This document shows, piece after piece, positions 56,490-64,000 of a stretch of DNA of 64,000 nucleotides (positions are counted from its first letter, which is position 1; the number at the start of each line of letters is the position of its first letter). The position numbers and the translations under genes were made by a program. This DNA is from Onthomorpha sp937906975 (GTDB lineage Bacteria; Bacteroidota; Bacteroidia; Bacteroidales; P3): the NCBI GenBank assembly GCA_045614605.1, contig JAZLDH010000022.1, forward strand, positions 1 to 64,000, in the 5' to 3' direction. The notes below the pieces were generated by a model. That model did no database searches, had not been told where the DNA came from, and saw only the letters and a list, made by a program, of their open reading frames with translations.

Positions 56490-58754
56490 ATGAGTGAAAC
56501 AACAAAGAAAAAAACTAAAACAAACAAGTTTAAAAAGTATGTAACAATAATGTGGGGAACATATATCTTCTTTTTAATAGCAGTTATAGTGTTCTTTACA
56601 ATGTTATCCTTAGGCTCCTTTGGATTTATGCCGACATTTGAACAATTAGAAAACCCAAAAGCAAATCTTGCAACCGAGGTTTACTCTGATTCTGGCGAAT
56701 TAATAGGATATATTGGCATACAAAATCGTTCAAATGTAACATATAAAGATATATCTCCTAATTTAATTAATGCTCTTATCGCAACAGAAGATGCAAGATT
56801 CTATGAACACTCAGGAATTGACCTGCGTTCCTTGATGAGAGTATTGACAAAAACCGTTTTAGGAGGCAATAAAAGTTCGGGAGGTGGCAGTACGCTAACT
56901 CAACAATTAGCAAAAAATCTTTTCCCACGAGAACAAAAATCAGCAATAGGAACAGTATTTGCAAAACTCAAAGAATGGATAGTAGCAGTCAAGCTTGAAA
57001 GAAACTATTCCAAAGAAGAAATCTTATCAATGTATCTAAATACAGTTGATTATGGTAGCAATGCATTTGGAATTAAAGCAGCCTCACAAATATTCTTTTC
57101 AAAAAAACCATCAGAATTAGAAGTTGAAGAAGCCGCAGTATTAGTTGGATTATTAAAAGCACCTACAGCTTATAGTCCTGTGCGTAATCCAGAAAATGCA
57201 AATCGAAGAAGAAACGTAGTATTGAGTCAAATGCAAAAATATGGATACATAAGCGAGGCTGAATACAAAGAAAAATCATCAAAGCCAATAGAATTGCGTT
57301 TCAACTCACAATCACATGATGATGGAATTGCGACTTATTTCCGTGAAATGCTAAGAAACTATATGAAAGAATGGTGTAAAACACACTATAAAGCCAACGG
57401 AGAAAACTATGATGTGCATAAAGATGGATTAAAGATATATACAACCATCAATTACAAGATGCAAAAATATGCAGAAGAAGCAGTAAAAGAACACTTCACT
57501 AATTTGCAAGCCCAATTCTTTCAACACACCAAAGGATACAAAGACGCACCATTTACAGGCATAAGCAAAGAAGACATAGACAAGTATTACCTACAAGCGA
57601 TGAAAAACTCCGACAGATATCGCTATCTAAAATCAGAAGGACTATCAGAAAAAGAAATAAAATCCAAGTTTAAAGAAAAAACAAACATGAGAGTCTTTTC
57701 TTGGGCAGGCGATAAAGACACAATAATGTCGCCATGGGATTCACTACGATACTACAAACACTTCCTAAATACGGGAATGGTTTCAATCGAACCACAAACA
57801 GGACACATAAAAGTGTATGTTGGAGGAATCAACTACAAGCATTTTAAATTTGACAACGCAAAACTTGGAAGAAGACAAGTAGGCTCAACCTTCAAACCAT
57901 TTGTTTACGCAGCAGCAATGCGCGATAGCGAACTATCACCTTGCTATGAAATGGAAAATTCTCCAGTAACCTTTGAAGAATATGACAATTGGACTCCTAA
58001 AAACTCGAACGAAGATTGCAGAGAAGGCGAGAATGTAACATTAAAATGGGCCTTAGCCAACTCAATAAACTACATTTCTGCAGCCCTAATCAAAGACTAC
58101 ACAACACCACAAGCCGTAGTTGATTTAGTAAAGCAAATGGGAATCACAACTCCAATGGAGGCTTATCCTTCTATTTGTTTGGGAACGCCAGACCTTTCCG
58201 TGATAGAAATGGCGGCAGCAATGTCCACCTTTGCAAATAAGGGAATACACAAAGAGCCAATCTTTATAACAAAAATATGTGATAACAAAGGAATGGTTTT
58301 AGAGGTGTTTAACTCAAAAAGCAACTCAGCAATAGATGAAGAAACCTCGTATTTAGTATTGGAACTTATGAAAGGCGTTGTAGATGGTGGTACAGGAGGA
58401 CGACTAAGATACAGATACGGACTCACAAGCACGATAGCAGGAAAAACAGGAACGACAGACAACAATTCAGACGGTTGGTTCATAGGCATAAATCCGAAAT
58501 TAGCAACAGCCGTTTGGGTAGGAGGCGAATTAAGAAGTATCCACTTCCGCTCAACCTCCTTAGGACAAGGAGCATCAATGGCACTTCCAGTCTATGCCTT
58601 ATTTATGAAACGATGCGAACAAGACTCCAAACTCAATTTCTATAAAGGCGATTTCGATCGTCCGCCAACAATGAGTATAGATATGGATTGCAGCAATTAT
58701 GTGCAAGAAATAGAATCAGGAACAATGGAACAAGAAAGAAATAAAGAGTGGTAA
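56490..58754 (+). CDS. Class A penicillin-binding protein 1A
   Basis: A bifunctional peptidoglycan synthase of 754 aa. After a cytosolic Lys-rich start and one membrane helix (about 20-45), the glycosyltransferase GT51 domain shows EDARFYEHSGID and GGSTLTQQLAKNLFP. The transpeptidase half has the serine motif STFK (Ser466, Lys469), SIN (in ALANSINYISAA) and KTGTT near residue 651. It acts at the outer face of the inner membrane in wall growth. The stop codon overlaps the stem of the terminator. It follows gldH closely, completing the conserved block. Confidence 0.95.
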   Translation: MSETTKKKTKTNKFKKYVTIMWGTYIFFLIAVIVFFTMLSLGSFGFMPTFEQLENPKANLATEVYSDSGELIGYIGIQNRSNVTYKDISPNLINALIATEDARFYEHSGIDLRSLMRVLTKTVLGGNKSSGGGSTLTQQLAKNLFPREQKSAIGTVFAKLKEWIVAVKLERNYSKEEILSMYLNTVDYGSNAFGIKAASQIFFSKKPSELEVEEAAVLVGLLKAPTAYSPVRNPENANRRRNVVLSQMQKYGYISEAEYKEKSSKPIELRFNSQSHDDGIATYFREMLRNYMKEWCKTHYKANGENYDVHKDGLKIYTTINYKMQKYAEEAVKEHFTNLQAQFFQHTKGYKDAPFTGISKEDIDKYYLQAMKNSDRYRYLKSEGLSEKEIKSKFKEKTNMRVFSWAGDKDTIMSPWDSLRYYKHFLNTGMVSIEPQTGHIKVYVGGINYKHFKFDNAKLGRRQVGSTFKPFVYAAAMRDSELSPCYEMENSPVTFEEYDNWTPKNSNEDCREGENVTLKWALANSINYISAALIKDYTTPQAVVDLVKQMGITTPMEAYPSICLGTPDLSVIEMAAAMSTFANKGIHKEPIFITKICDNKGMVLEVFNSKSNSAIDEETSYLVLELMKGVVDGGTGGRLRYRYGLTSTIAGKTGTTDNNSDGWFIGINPKLATAVWVGGELRSIHFRSTSLGQGASMALPVYALFMKRCEQDSKLNFYKGDFDRPPTMSIDMDCSNYVQEIESGTMEQERNKEW

Positions 58755-58772
58755 TCCACTCTTTATTTTTTA
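58740..58772. terminator. Bidirectional terminator overlapping the PBP stop codon
   Basis: AATAAAGAGTGG pairs perfectly with CCACTCTTTATT around a TAAT loop that includes the stop codon. T-rich flanks follow on + and the convergent serine hydrolase stop lies 5 nt further. Confidence 0.88.
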
Positions 58773-58776
58773 AAAA

Positions 58777-60003
58777 TTATTTTGTTTTCAAGTAATCAGC
58801 CACCGCTTGATAAGCAGGCAGAGAAAAAGGATCATTTACACTATTTGAAGCCTCAGGGTGAGAGGCCAATCTAACCAAAACCATTTCAGCCTTTGGATTT
58901 ATGTAAATTACTTGCCCATGAACACCTCTTGCACAAAAGGCATTGTCTGAGTTTTTAGTAATCCACCACATATTTCTATAAGCCCAACCTTTCAATATCG
59001 GATAACTCTCCTTATCAAACTTATTTGCATTAGATTTTTCTAAAAGGTCATTCATTAAACCTTTAGGCAAAATTTGTTTTCCATTGAAAAAACCATCATT
59101 TCTTATCATTTCTCCAAACGCCGCTAAATCTCTCAACGCACCATTAAAACCACCCCCAGCAAACTCCGTACCTGTAGCATCTAATTGATAGTATCCCTCA
59201 ACGTGAGCACCCATTGGTTTCCAAAAACGTTCCGAAATCAAATCCGCCAACGATTTATCGCAAACCCTTGTAATAACCCACGCCAACGCATCGGTGTTTA
59301 TAGTTTTGTAAGCAAACTTTTTGCCATGCACACCCTTTTGTTTAACACTCTGCAAAAACTCCCTATAACTTTTAGCACCCTTATAATTTTCAGGCTTAGG
59401 GTAAGGCGTTCCCGCTTGTGAAAACTCCCAAATACGAGAAGAAGGATTGTTGTAATTTTCATCATAATCCAAAGCAGTAGTCATATCAAGCAACTCTCTA
59501 ATTGTAGCATTTCCAAAAGCAGAGCCTTGCAATTCAGGTACATAATACGAAGCAGTTTTTCCCTCATCAAGCACACCTTCCGCAACAAGCACAGCCCCAA
59601 GCGTACCTGTTAGAGTTTTGCTCACCGACATAACAGCGTGAGTACCATCAGGCTCTAAAAAACCATAATATCTTTCAAACACAATTTTCCCTCTATGCAA
59701 AACAATAATACCATCAGCCTTTGCCAATTCAAGACTTTCTTCAAAAGAAATCAACTGCCCATTCAAAGTCTCCAACATAATATTGCCAATAGCATCATCG
59801 CTCTTTGTCTTAAACTCATAGCGATTATATTCCGCAGGTTTAACACCCTTTGTAGGGAAAAACATTCTCATATCACAAACACTTTCCCTTATTTGAGGAA
59901 AGTTAAAGAAACTTCCATCAATAACACTTTTAATTAAATCATTTTGAGCCATTACACCAATATTCATTGATAATAAAACGGCACTTGCAACAAACTTTTT
60001 CAT
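58777..60003 (-). CDS. Serine hydrolase, beta-lactamase class C-like
   Basis: From the ATG at 60003 the protein has 408 aa with a signal peptide ending GVMAQ (residue 20). The extra 14 residues from an upstream start spoil the signal. The beta-lactamase/transpeptidase-like fold has the nucleophile motif SVSK (Ser126, Lys129), a Tyr motif in KFAYKTINTDALAW and the late GVHGQVIYI (the KTG-equivalent HGQ). Such enzymes are esterases or D-aminopeptidases as often as beta-lactamases, and substrate cannot be inferred. It should be periplasmic. It is a single gene, convergent with PBP1A. Confidence 0.87.
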   Translation of the reverse strand: MKKFVASAVLLSMNIGVMAQNDLIKSVIDGSFFNFPQIRESVCDMRMFFPTKGVKPAEYNRYEFKTKSDDAIGNIMLETLNGQLISFEESLELAKADGIIVLHRGKIVFERYYGFLEPDGTHAVMSVSKTLTGTLGAVLVAEGVLDEGKTASYYVPELQGSAFGNATIRELLDMTTALDYDENYNNPSSRIWEFSQAGTPYPKPENYKGAKSYREFLQSVKQKGVHGKKFAYKTINTDALAWVITRVCDKSLADLISERFWKPMGAHVEGYYQLDATGTEFAGGGFNGALRDLAAFGEMIRNDGFFNGKQILPKGLMNDLLEKSNANKFDKESYPILKGWAYRNMWWITKNSDNAFCARGVHGQVIYINPKAEMVLVRLASHPEASNSVNDPFSLPAYQAVADYLKTK

Positions 60004-60106
60004 AGATAATAAAGATTTAAAATTTAACTCATATATAAACAACACTTCATAATATATTAAGTTTTGCTTTTAAAATAAAAAAAATAAAAATCACTATTTT
60101 TGAGTA

Positions 60107-60137
60107 TTGTCGCAAGAGAAAAAAGGAAGTAATTTTG
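60107..60137 (+). promoter_or_regulatory. Promoter of the second TonB receptor gene
   Basis: TTG (60107-60109), 20 nt, TAATTTTG (60130-60137); the ATG at 60161 follows 23 nt later. A further -7-like TATTTTTG sits at 60095-60102. Both lie inside the longest ORF from 60107, which argues for the start at 60161. Confidence 0.65.
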
Positions 60138-60160
60138 CACAAAAATTAAAAAATAGTAAA

Positions 60161-62467
60161 ATGACAAGAGTAAAATTTATCTTACAATTAATTCTAATGC
60201 TGATTATATCAGGACAAACATTAGCAAAAAATGCAAACCCAGAAGGGTTGTCAATAGAAGGGCATATCTTCAACAAAGAAACACAAGAAGCAGTACTTTA
60301 TGCTACTGTAATGATTAAAAATACCACAATAGGAACAACAACAGATGAAACAGGAAGTTTCATAATTAGAAATCTAAAACCAGGAAAATACACATTAGTT
60401 GTTAGTTGTTTAGGGTATAAAACATTAGAAACTCAAATAGAATTAAAAAATGACAACACTCCACATATTCACTTAAACTTAGAACCACATGCAGTAATGA
60501 TAGATGAGGTTGTTGTCTCTGCAAACAGAAATGAAACATCAAGAAAAGAAGCCCCAGTAATAGTAAATGTTCTTTCAACTAAGCAATTTGAAAAGAACAA
60601 CGCACAAGACCTTGTTCAAGCCTTACCTTTTCAAAGCGGAGTCAGAGTAGAGTATAATTGTCAAAACTGTGGCTTTCCACAAGTAAAGATAAATGGTTTA
60701 GATGGACCATATACACAAATTCTTATAGATTCTCGCCCAGTTATGAGTGCATTAAGCGGAGTTTATGGCTTAGAACAAATTCCGGTAAATATGGTTGAGC
60801 GAGTAGAAGTGGTAAAGGGTGGTGGTTCTGCTTTGTTTGGAGCAAATGCCATTGCGGGAACTATAAATATAATCACAAAAGAACCAACCACCCCAAGCCT
60901 TAGTGTAGGTACAGACGTTCAAATGATAGGAGGAAGCTCTTATGCACAAAACGTAAACGTAAATGGAGCGTTATTAAGCAAAGATAAAAAAACAGGAGCC
61001 TCATTTTATCAAACATATAGAACACGTTCAGCTTACGATGCCGATAAAGATGGATTCACAGAGTTAGGAGAATTGGAAAATCTCTCTTTTGGAACAAATA
61101 TATTCTATAATATAGACAATAGAAACAAACTTAACTTGGAATATCATACAACAAACGAAGATAGAAGAGGTGGAAATAATCTACATTTGCAACCACACAG
61201 AAGCGATATTTGTGAAATGACACAACATCAAATACATTCAGTGAATTTAAACTATAATTTTGTGTCGCTTAATGGTAAAAATCGTTTGAATACATACGCC
61301 TCTACACAATATATCAATAGAAATTCATATTACGGAGCTTATCAAGATCCAAATGCATACGGAAAAACAAAAGATTTAACCTTCTTGGTAGGAGCAATGG
61401 CAAATCATAAATTAGATAAACTCTTATTTTCACAAGCCGATATTACATACGGAGTAGAATATAGCAGTAATAGTTTAGACGATAGAGTAGAAGATTATAA
61501 TATGTACACACAACAAACTGCAAATGTAATAGGTGGATATGTTCAATCGGAGTGGAAAAGCAATAAACTTAACTTTTTATTAGGAGCAAGAGCCGATAAA
61601 CATAATCTTTTAGAAGCACCCGTAATAGCACCGAGAGTAAACTTGTTGTATAAGCCGATTTCCGATTTACAACTCAGAGCAAGTTATTCAAGTGGCTATC
61701 GAGCACCACAAGTTTACGATGAAGATTTACACATAACTCAAGTAGGAGGAGAAAGTGTTAGGACTGTGCTTGATGAAAACCTACGTCCAGAATATTCTCA
61801 CAGTGCAAGCCTATCAGCAGACTATTATATGCAAATAGGAAACAATGTTCAATTCAATTTATTGTTAGAAGGATTTTACACAAACTTAGATGATGTTTTC
61901 GCATTAAGAGTAATAGGACACGATCAACAAACACAAACTACAATACAAGAAAGATATAATGCCTCAGGAGCAGTAGTTAAAGGAATAAGTCTTACAGCAA
62001 AAATGTCCTATAAAGATATAATGACAATATCTGCTGCATATACTTTGCAATCGAGCAGATATAAAGAAACAGAATATTGGTCAGAAGATGAAAATGTAGC
62101 AGGTACAGACAAATTACTAAGAAGCCCTGATGATTATGGTTATGTAAGTTTAGATTATACTCCAATTGAGAGATTAGGTCTTAATCTTTCGGGAACATAC
62201 ACAGGAAAAATGCAAGTGCCTCACTATGCTGGATTCATAAATCAAGATCGTATGGAAACAACACCAAGATTTTTCGATTTGAATTGTGCGATTAACTACG
62301 ATTTTCAATTGACAAAAAGCAATACACTTCAAGTAAAATTAGGAGTAAACAACATATTTAATTCATTTCAAAAAGACTTTGATCAAGGAATTGATAGAGA
62401 TTCAGGATACATCTATGGACCAACACAACCAAGAACATTCTATTTAGGTTTAAAACTTAAGATGTAA
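60161..62467 (+). CDS. TonB-dependent receptor with carboxypeptidase-like domain
   Basis: Starting at 60161 gives 768 aa with a signal peptide (QTLA near residue 22). A CarboxypepD_reg-like domain follows (about 30-110: LSIEGHIFNKETQEAVLYATV), then a plug (about 120-240) and a barrel with a terminal YLGLKLKM. The plug shows NCQNCGFPQVKINGL, a CxxC pair not seen in classical siderophore receptors, and the typical VERVEVVKGGGSALFG. No SusD follows, so sugar uptake is unlikely. A metal complex, haem or another cofactor is the better guess. It stands alone, followed by a terminator. Confidence 0.87.
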   Translation: MTRVKFILQLILMLIISGQTLAKNANPEGLSIEGHIFNKETQEAVLYATVMIKNTTIGTTTDETGSFIIRNLKPGKYTLVVSCLGYKTLETQIELKNDNTPHIHLNLEPHAVMIDEVVVSANRNETSRKEAPVIVNVLSTKQFEKNNAQDLVQALPFQSGVRVEYNCQNCGFPQVKINGLDGPYTQILIDSRPVMSALSGVYGLEQIPVNMVERVEVVKGGGSALFGANAIAGTINIITKEPTTPSLSVGTDVQMIGGSSYAQNVNVNGALLSKDKKTGASFYQTYRTRSAYDADKDGFTELGELENLSFGTNIFYNIDNRNKLNLEYHTTNEDRRGGNNLHLQPHRSDICEMTQHQIHSVNLNYNFVSLNGKNRLNTYASTQYINRNSYYGAYQDPNAYGKTKDLTFLVGAMANHKLDKLLFSQADITYGVEYSSNSLDDRVEDYNMYTQQTANVIGGYVQSEWKSNKLNFLLGARADKHNLLEAPVIAPRVNLLYKPISDLQLRASYSSGYRAPQVYDEDLHITQVGGESVRTVLDENLRPEYSHSASLSADYYMQIGNNVQFNLLLEGFYTNLDDVFALRVIGHDQQTQTTIQERYNASGAVVKGISLTAKMSYKDIMTISAAYTLQSSRYKETEYWSEDENVAGTDKLLRSPDDYGYVSLDYTPIERLGLNLSGTYTGKMQVPHYAGFINQDRMETTPRFFDLNCAINYDFQLTKSNTLQVKLGVNNIFNSFQKDFDQGIDRDSGYIYGPTQPRTFYLGLKLKM

Positions 62468-62550
62468 AAAATTATCTAAATCAAATAAGCCAAATTCTTA
62501 AAACTAAAAATCAGGTAGTTAAGAGAGTGAAAAAAAACTCTTAGCTTTAC

Positions 62551-62597
62551 AAAAATAAAGCAAAGAAAAAATTATTTTTTTCTTTGCTTTTTTAATT
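62551..62597 (+). terminator. Terminator region after the second TonB receptor
   Basis: AAAGCAAAGAAAAA pairs with TTTTTCTTTGCTTT, followed by a T-run, about 85 nt after the stop. It is inside the 59-bp repeat copy 2. Confidence 0.7.
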
Positions 62598-62617
62598 TTT
62601 TTCTTAGGAAAAATTTT
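62559..62617. repeat. 59-bp dispersed intergenic repeat, copy 2
   Basis: Same orientation and 57 of 59 identical bases to 2561-2619, 60 kb away. The remainder of the 247-nt gap holds CTTAGCTTTAC words and the promoter of the next gene. Confidence 0.75.
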
Positions 62618-62663
62618 GAAAACTAATTGTTGTTAATATTTCTTGTTTTTTTGAATGAAAAGA

Positions 62664-62696
62664 TTGCTGAGAAAAAGAAGTTTTTTATTACTTTTG
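62664..62696 (+). promoter_or_regulatory. Promoter of the small lipoprotein gene
   Basis: TTG (62664-62666), 22 nt, TACTTTTG (62689-62696). It lies inside the longest frame from 62655 and so supports the downstream ATG at 62715. Confidence 0.5.
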
Positions 62697-62714
62697 CTGT
62701 TTGATTTTATTGTT

Positions 62715-63098
62715 ATGAAGAGGGTTTTGATTTTATTGTTTTTTTCTTTTTTAGTTTCTGCTTGTTCTCAGACAGACAAGGAGAGTGTTTTGGTGGAAAA
62801 GACAATGGAGAGCTTTTATAAGAGTATGAATAAGCGTGATTTTGAGACTATGAAGCTTTATCTTTCGCCAAGAATAAAGCAAAAGGTTGCTTATTTTATA
62901 AAGGTAGGAAATGAATTGGTTGTTTATAAGAGCTTTAAGACAAGACATATTGAAATAAATGGCAGTTTGGCAGAGGTGGAAGTGGAGTGTGTTGATGAAT
63001 TTGATAATAAAATATTTTGTAGTTGGAACTTAGTTAAGTTGGAAGAGGAATGGAAAATTGATTTTTTTGATTTTTCTTCTACTGAATCTTTAAATTGA
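62715..63098 (+). CDS. Small lipoprotein with NTF2-like appearance
   Basis: The ATG at 62715 gives a 127-aa lipoprotein: signal and lipobox VSAC at about residue 16. The mature part (VEKTMESFYKSMNKRDFETMKLYLSPRI, then alternating strands ending SWNLVKLEEEWKIDFF) looks like a small NTF2/SnoaL or DUF4878-type cone fold. These are common in Bacteroidota lipoproteins of unknown role. The next gene starts 2 nt after its stop, so it forms an operon with the nuclease-family protein. A longer frame from 62655 includes the promoter and is not used. Confidence 0.75.
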   Translation: MKRVLILLFFSFLVSACSQTDKESVLVEKTMESFYKSMNKRDFETMKLYLSPRIKQKVAYFIKVGNELVVYKSFKTRHIEINGSLAEVEVECVDEFDNKIFCSWNLVKLEEEWKIDFFDFSSTESLN

Positions 63099-63100
63099 TT

Positions 63101-64000
63101 ATGATAAAAAGAGTTTTATATATTGTTAATCTTGTTTTTGTACTCCTATTGCTTGGGGTATATGTTGGGGTGAGGGTTAGCCCTGAAATTTTTGCAGAAC
63201 TTTCGTTGCTTTCTTATATTTACCCTTTGCTTTTAATAGTAAACGTTTTGTTTTGCTTGTTTTGGTTGCTTTTTAAGTGGCGTTATATTTTAGTGCCTTT
63301 AGCTTCTATTTTAATAGGTATTGATTTTCCTGCTCGTTTTTTTGGAACAAATTTTGAAGAAGATAGCCTTAGTGAGACTTCTTTGAAGATAATGACTTAT
63401 AATGTTAAGTATTTTTCGGAAGGTGTGCAGGAGGACAGAACAATTAGGCAAAGAAATAAGGATTCTATTTTGTCTGTAATTGAGAGTTACGCTCCCGATA
63501 TTGTGTGTCTGCAAGAATATGCCTCTACTAAAAAGGCGAAGGATTGTTTTCATTACATTCTAACTAAGCAGTTGGGTTATAAGTATTTTTTTGCTCCTGA
63601 TAATCATTCTAATTATTTGAGGGGTAGTGTGATTTATTCAAAGCACGAAATTTTTCGTTCGGGAACTCTTTTCCCTATGGATAAAGAGTATTATGCAAAG
63701 ACTTATGCTGATATAAAATTCAAAGATAAGAGTTTTAGGGTTTATAATCTGCATCTTGATTCTTATATGTTGAGTGAGGAGGAGAAGTATGAGGTTGATA
63801 ACATAAAGACTGGTCAAATCACTTCGGAGCAAACGAATAAAAGTGTGTTGGCAAAATTGTTGGAAACAAATAAAGAGCAGGCAAAAGAGGTGAGAGAGCT
63901 TTCCTCTGTCATTGAGCAAACTGAAGGAAACTTTGTTTTGGTGGGGGATTTCAATGCTACGCCTTATTCTTATACGTATCAAGTTCTTACAAAAGAGTTA
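63101..64000 (+). CDS. Endonuclease/exonuclease/phosphatase family membrane protein (partial)
   Basis: The ATG at 63101 starts a frame that runs open to the window end (300 codons, C-terminus missing). The first 75 residues hold two or three membrane helices. From about residue 95 the EEP fold begins with LKIMTYNVKYFS (Asn of the active site), then DIVCLQEYAS (metal-binding Glu), VIYSKHEI, FRVYNLHLDS and FVLVGDFNATPYS (catalytic Asp, Asn). Such proteins cleave phosphodiesters or phosphomonoesters; here the catalytic domain probably faces the periplasm. The final His motif would lie beyond the window. It follows the lipoprotein gene by 2 nt. Confidence 0.85.
   Translation, partial: MIKRVLYIVNLVFVLLLLGVYVGVRVSPEIFAELSLLSYIYPLLLIVNVLFCLFWLLFKWRYILVPLASILIGIDFPARFFGTNFEEDSLSETSLKIMTYNVKYFSEGVQEDRTIRQRNKDSILSVIESYAPDIVCLQEYASTKKAKDCFHYILTKQLGYKYFFAPDNHSNYLRGSVIYSKHEIFRSGTLFPMDKEYYAKTYADIKFKDKSFRVYNLHLDSYMLSEEEKYEVDNIKTGQITSEQTNKSVLAKLLETNKEQAKEVRELSSVIEQTEGNFVLVGDFNATPYSYTYQVLTKEL

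Noticed and set aside
55997..58754. A larger T9SS or gliding gene cluster around gldH
   Set aside because: Only gldH is present; its neighbours ricT, holB and PBP1A are the general phylum context, so a secretion cluster is not supported here.

Overview
The window reads as a chromosomal segment of a low-GC, anaerobic, fermentative member of the Bacteroidota, probably Bacteroidales. Four things point there. Promoters follow the phylum's TTTG-N19-TAnnTTTG pattern. Shine-Dalgarno sequences are nearly absent. Secreted proteins carry type IX secretion (T9SS) type A sorting tails, and gldH is present. TonB-dependent receptors and the uvrD-DUF4290-murA and holB-ricT-gldH-PBP1A neighbourhoods are also typical. 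No rRNA, phage, transposase or CRISPR array is visible. There are two tRNA genes (Arg-CCG and Leu-GAG), one cobalamin riboswitch and one strong candidate structured RNA.

Layout. 1-2.6 kb: two secreted proteins, one with a T9SS tail. 2.6-5.6 kb: hydG plus a TM1266-type regulator, divergent from an exported DUF362/ferredoxin protein. 5.6-10 kb: a beta-helix lipoprotein and pyruvate phosphate dikinase. 10-11.5 kb: a DUF4143 ATPase behind a 33-bp tandem repeat. 11.6-14.6 kb: a cobalamin riboswitch driving two T9SS cargo genes. 14.7-18 kb: a thioredoxin-fold protein convergent with recG. 18.5-19.5 kb: an exported seven-blade WD40 protein. 19.5-26 kb: a partial lysine-fermentation operon (atoD-kal-kce) and an acyl-CoA synthetase/ADP-forming acetate-CoA ligase operon, bracketed by two inverted copies of a 45-bp hairpin.

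26-28.7 kb holds the most novel locus: a radical SAM/SPASM maturase behind two tiny Cys-rich precursor-like peptides that share a leader, a TerB-like protein and a 32-aa hydrophobic peptide. A perfect promoter and a long rod-shaped RNA precede them, with a 21/22-bp periodic repeat array upstream. It looks like an undescribed RiPP (ribosomally made, modified peptide) system.

28.9-34.4 kb: uvrD-DUF4290-murA-arginase-like operon. 34.4-36.4 kb: corA, tRNA-Arg and a CPBP protease. 36.5-42.5 kb: pgk, SDR, meaB, META lipoprotein and priA. 42.5-46.3 kb: a TonB receptor with a His-rich metal-binding partner. 46.3-48.4 kb: tRNA-Leu, a Sua5-family gene and a TPR gene. 48.5-51.9 kb: dipeptidyl peptidase III, a TonB-domain protein and a YfgM-like protein. 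52-58.8 kb: a PyrD-like protein, a four-helix-bundle protein and holB-ricT-gldH-PBP1A. 58.8-64 kb: a serine hydrolase, a second TonB receptor, a small lipoprotein and a nuclease-family membrane protein cut by the window end.

Physiologically the genes fit amino-acid and carboxylate fermentation: hydrogenase maturation, PEP/pyruvate conversion by PPDK, lysine to butyrate and acetate, ADP-forming acetate-CoA ligase, and MeaB for methylmalonyl-CoA mutase. The MeaB and lysine-mutase routes need B12, in keeping with the riboswitch-controlled surface proteins. All functions are read from the translated sequence and remembered family features; no database search was run.
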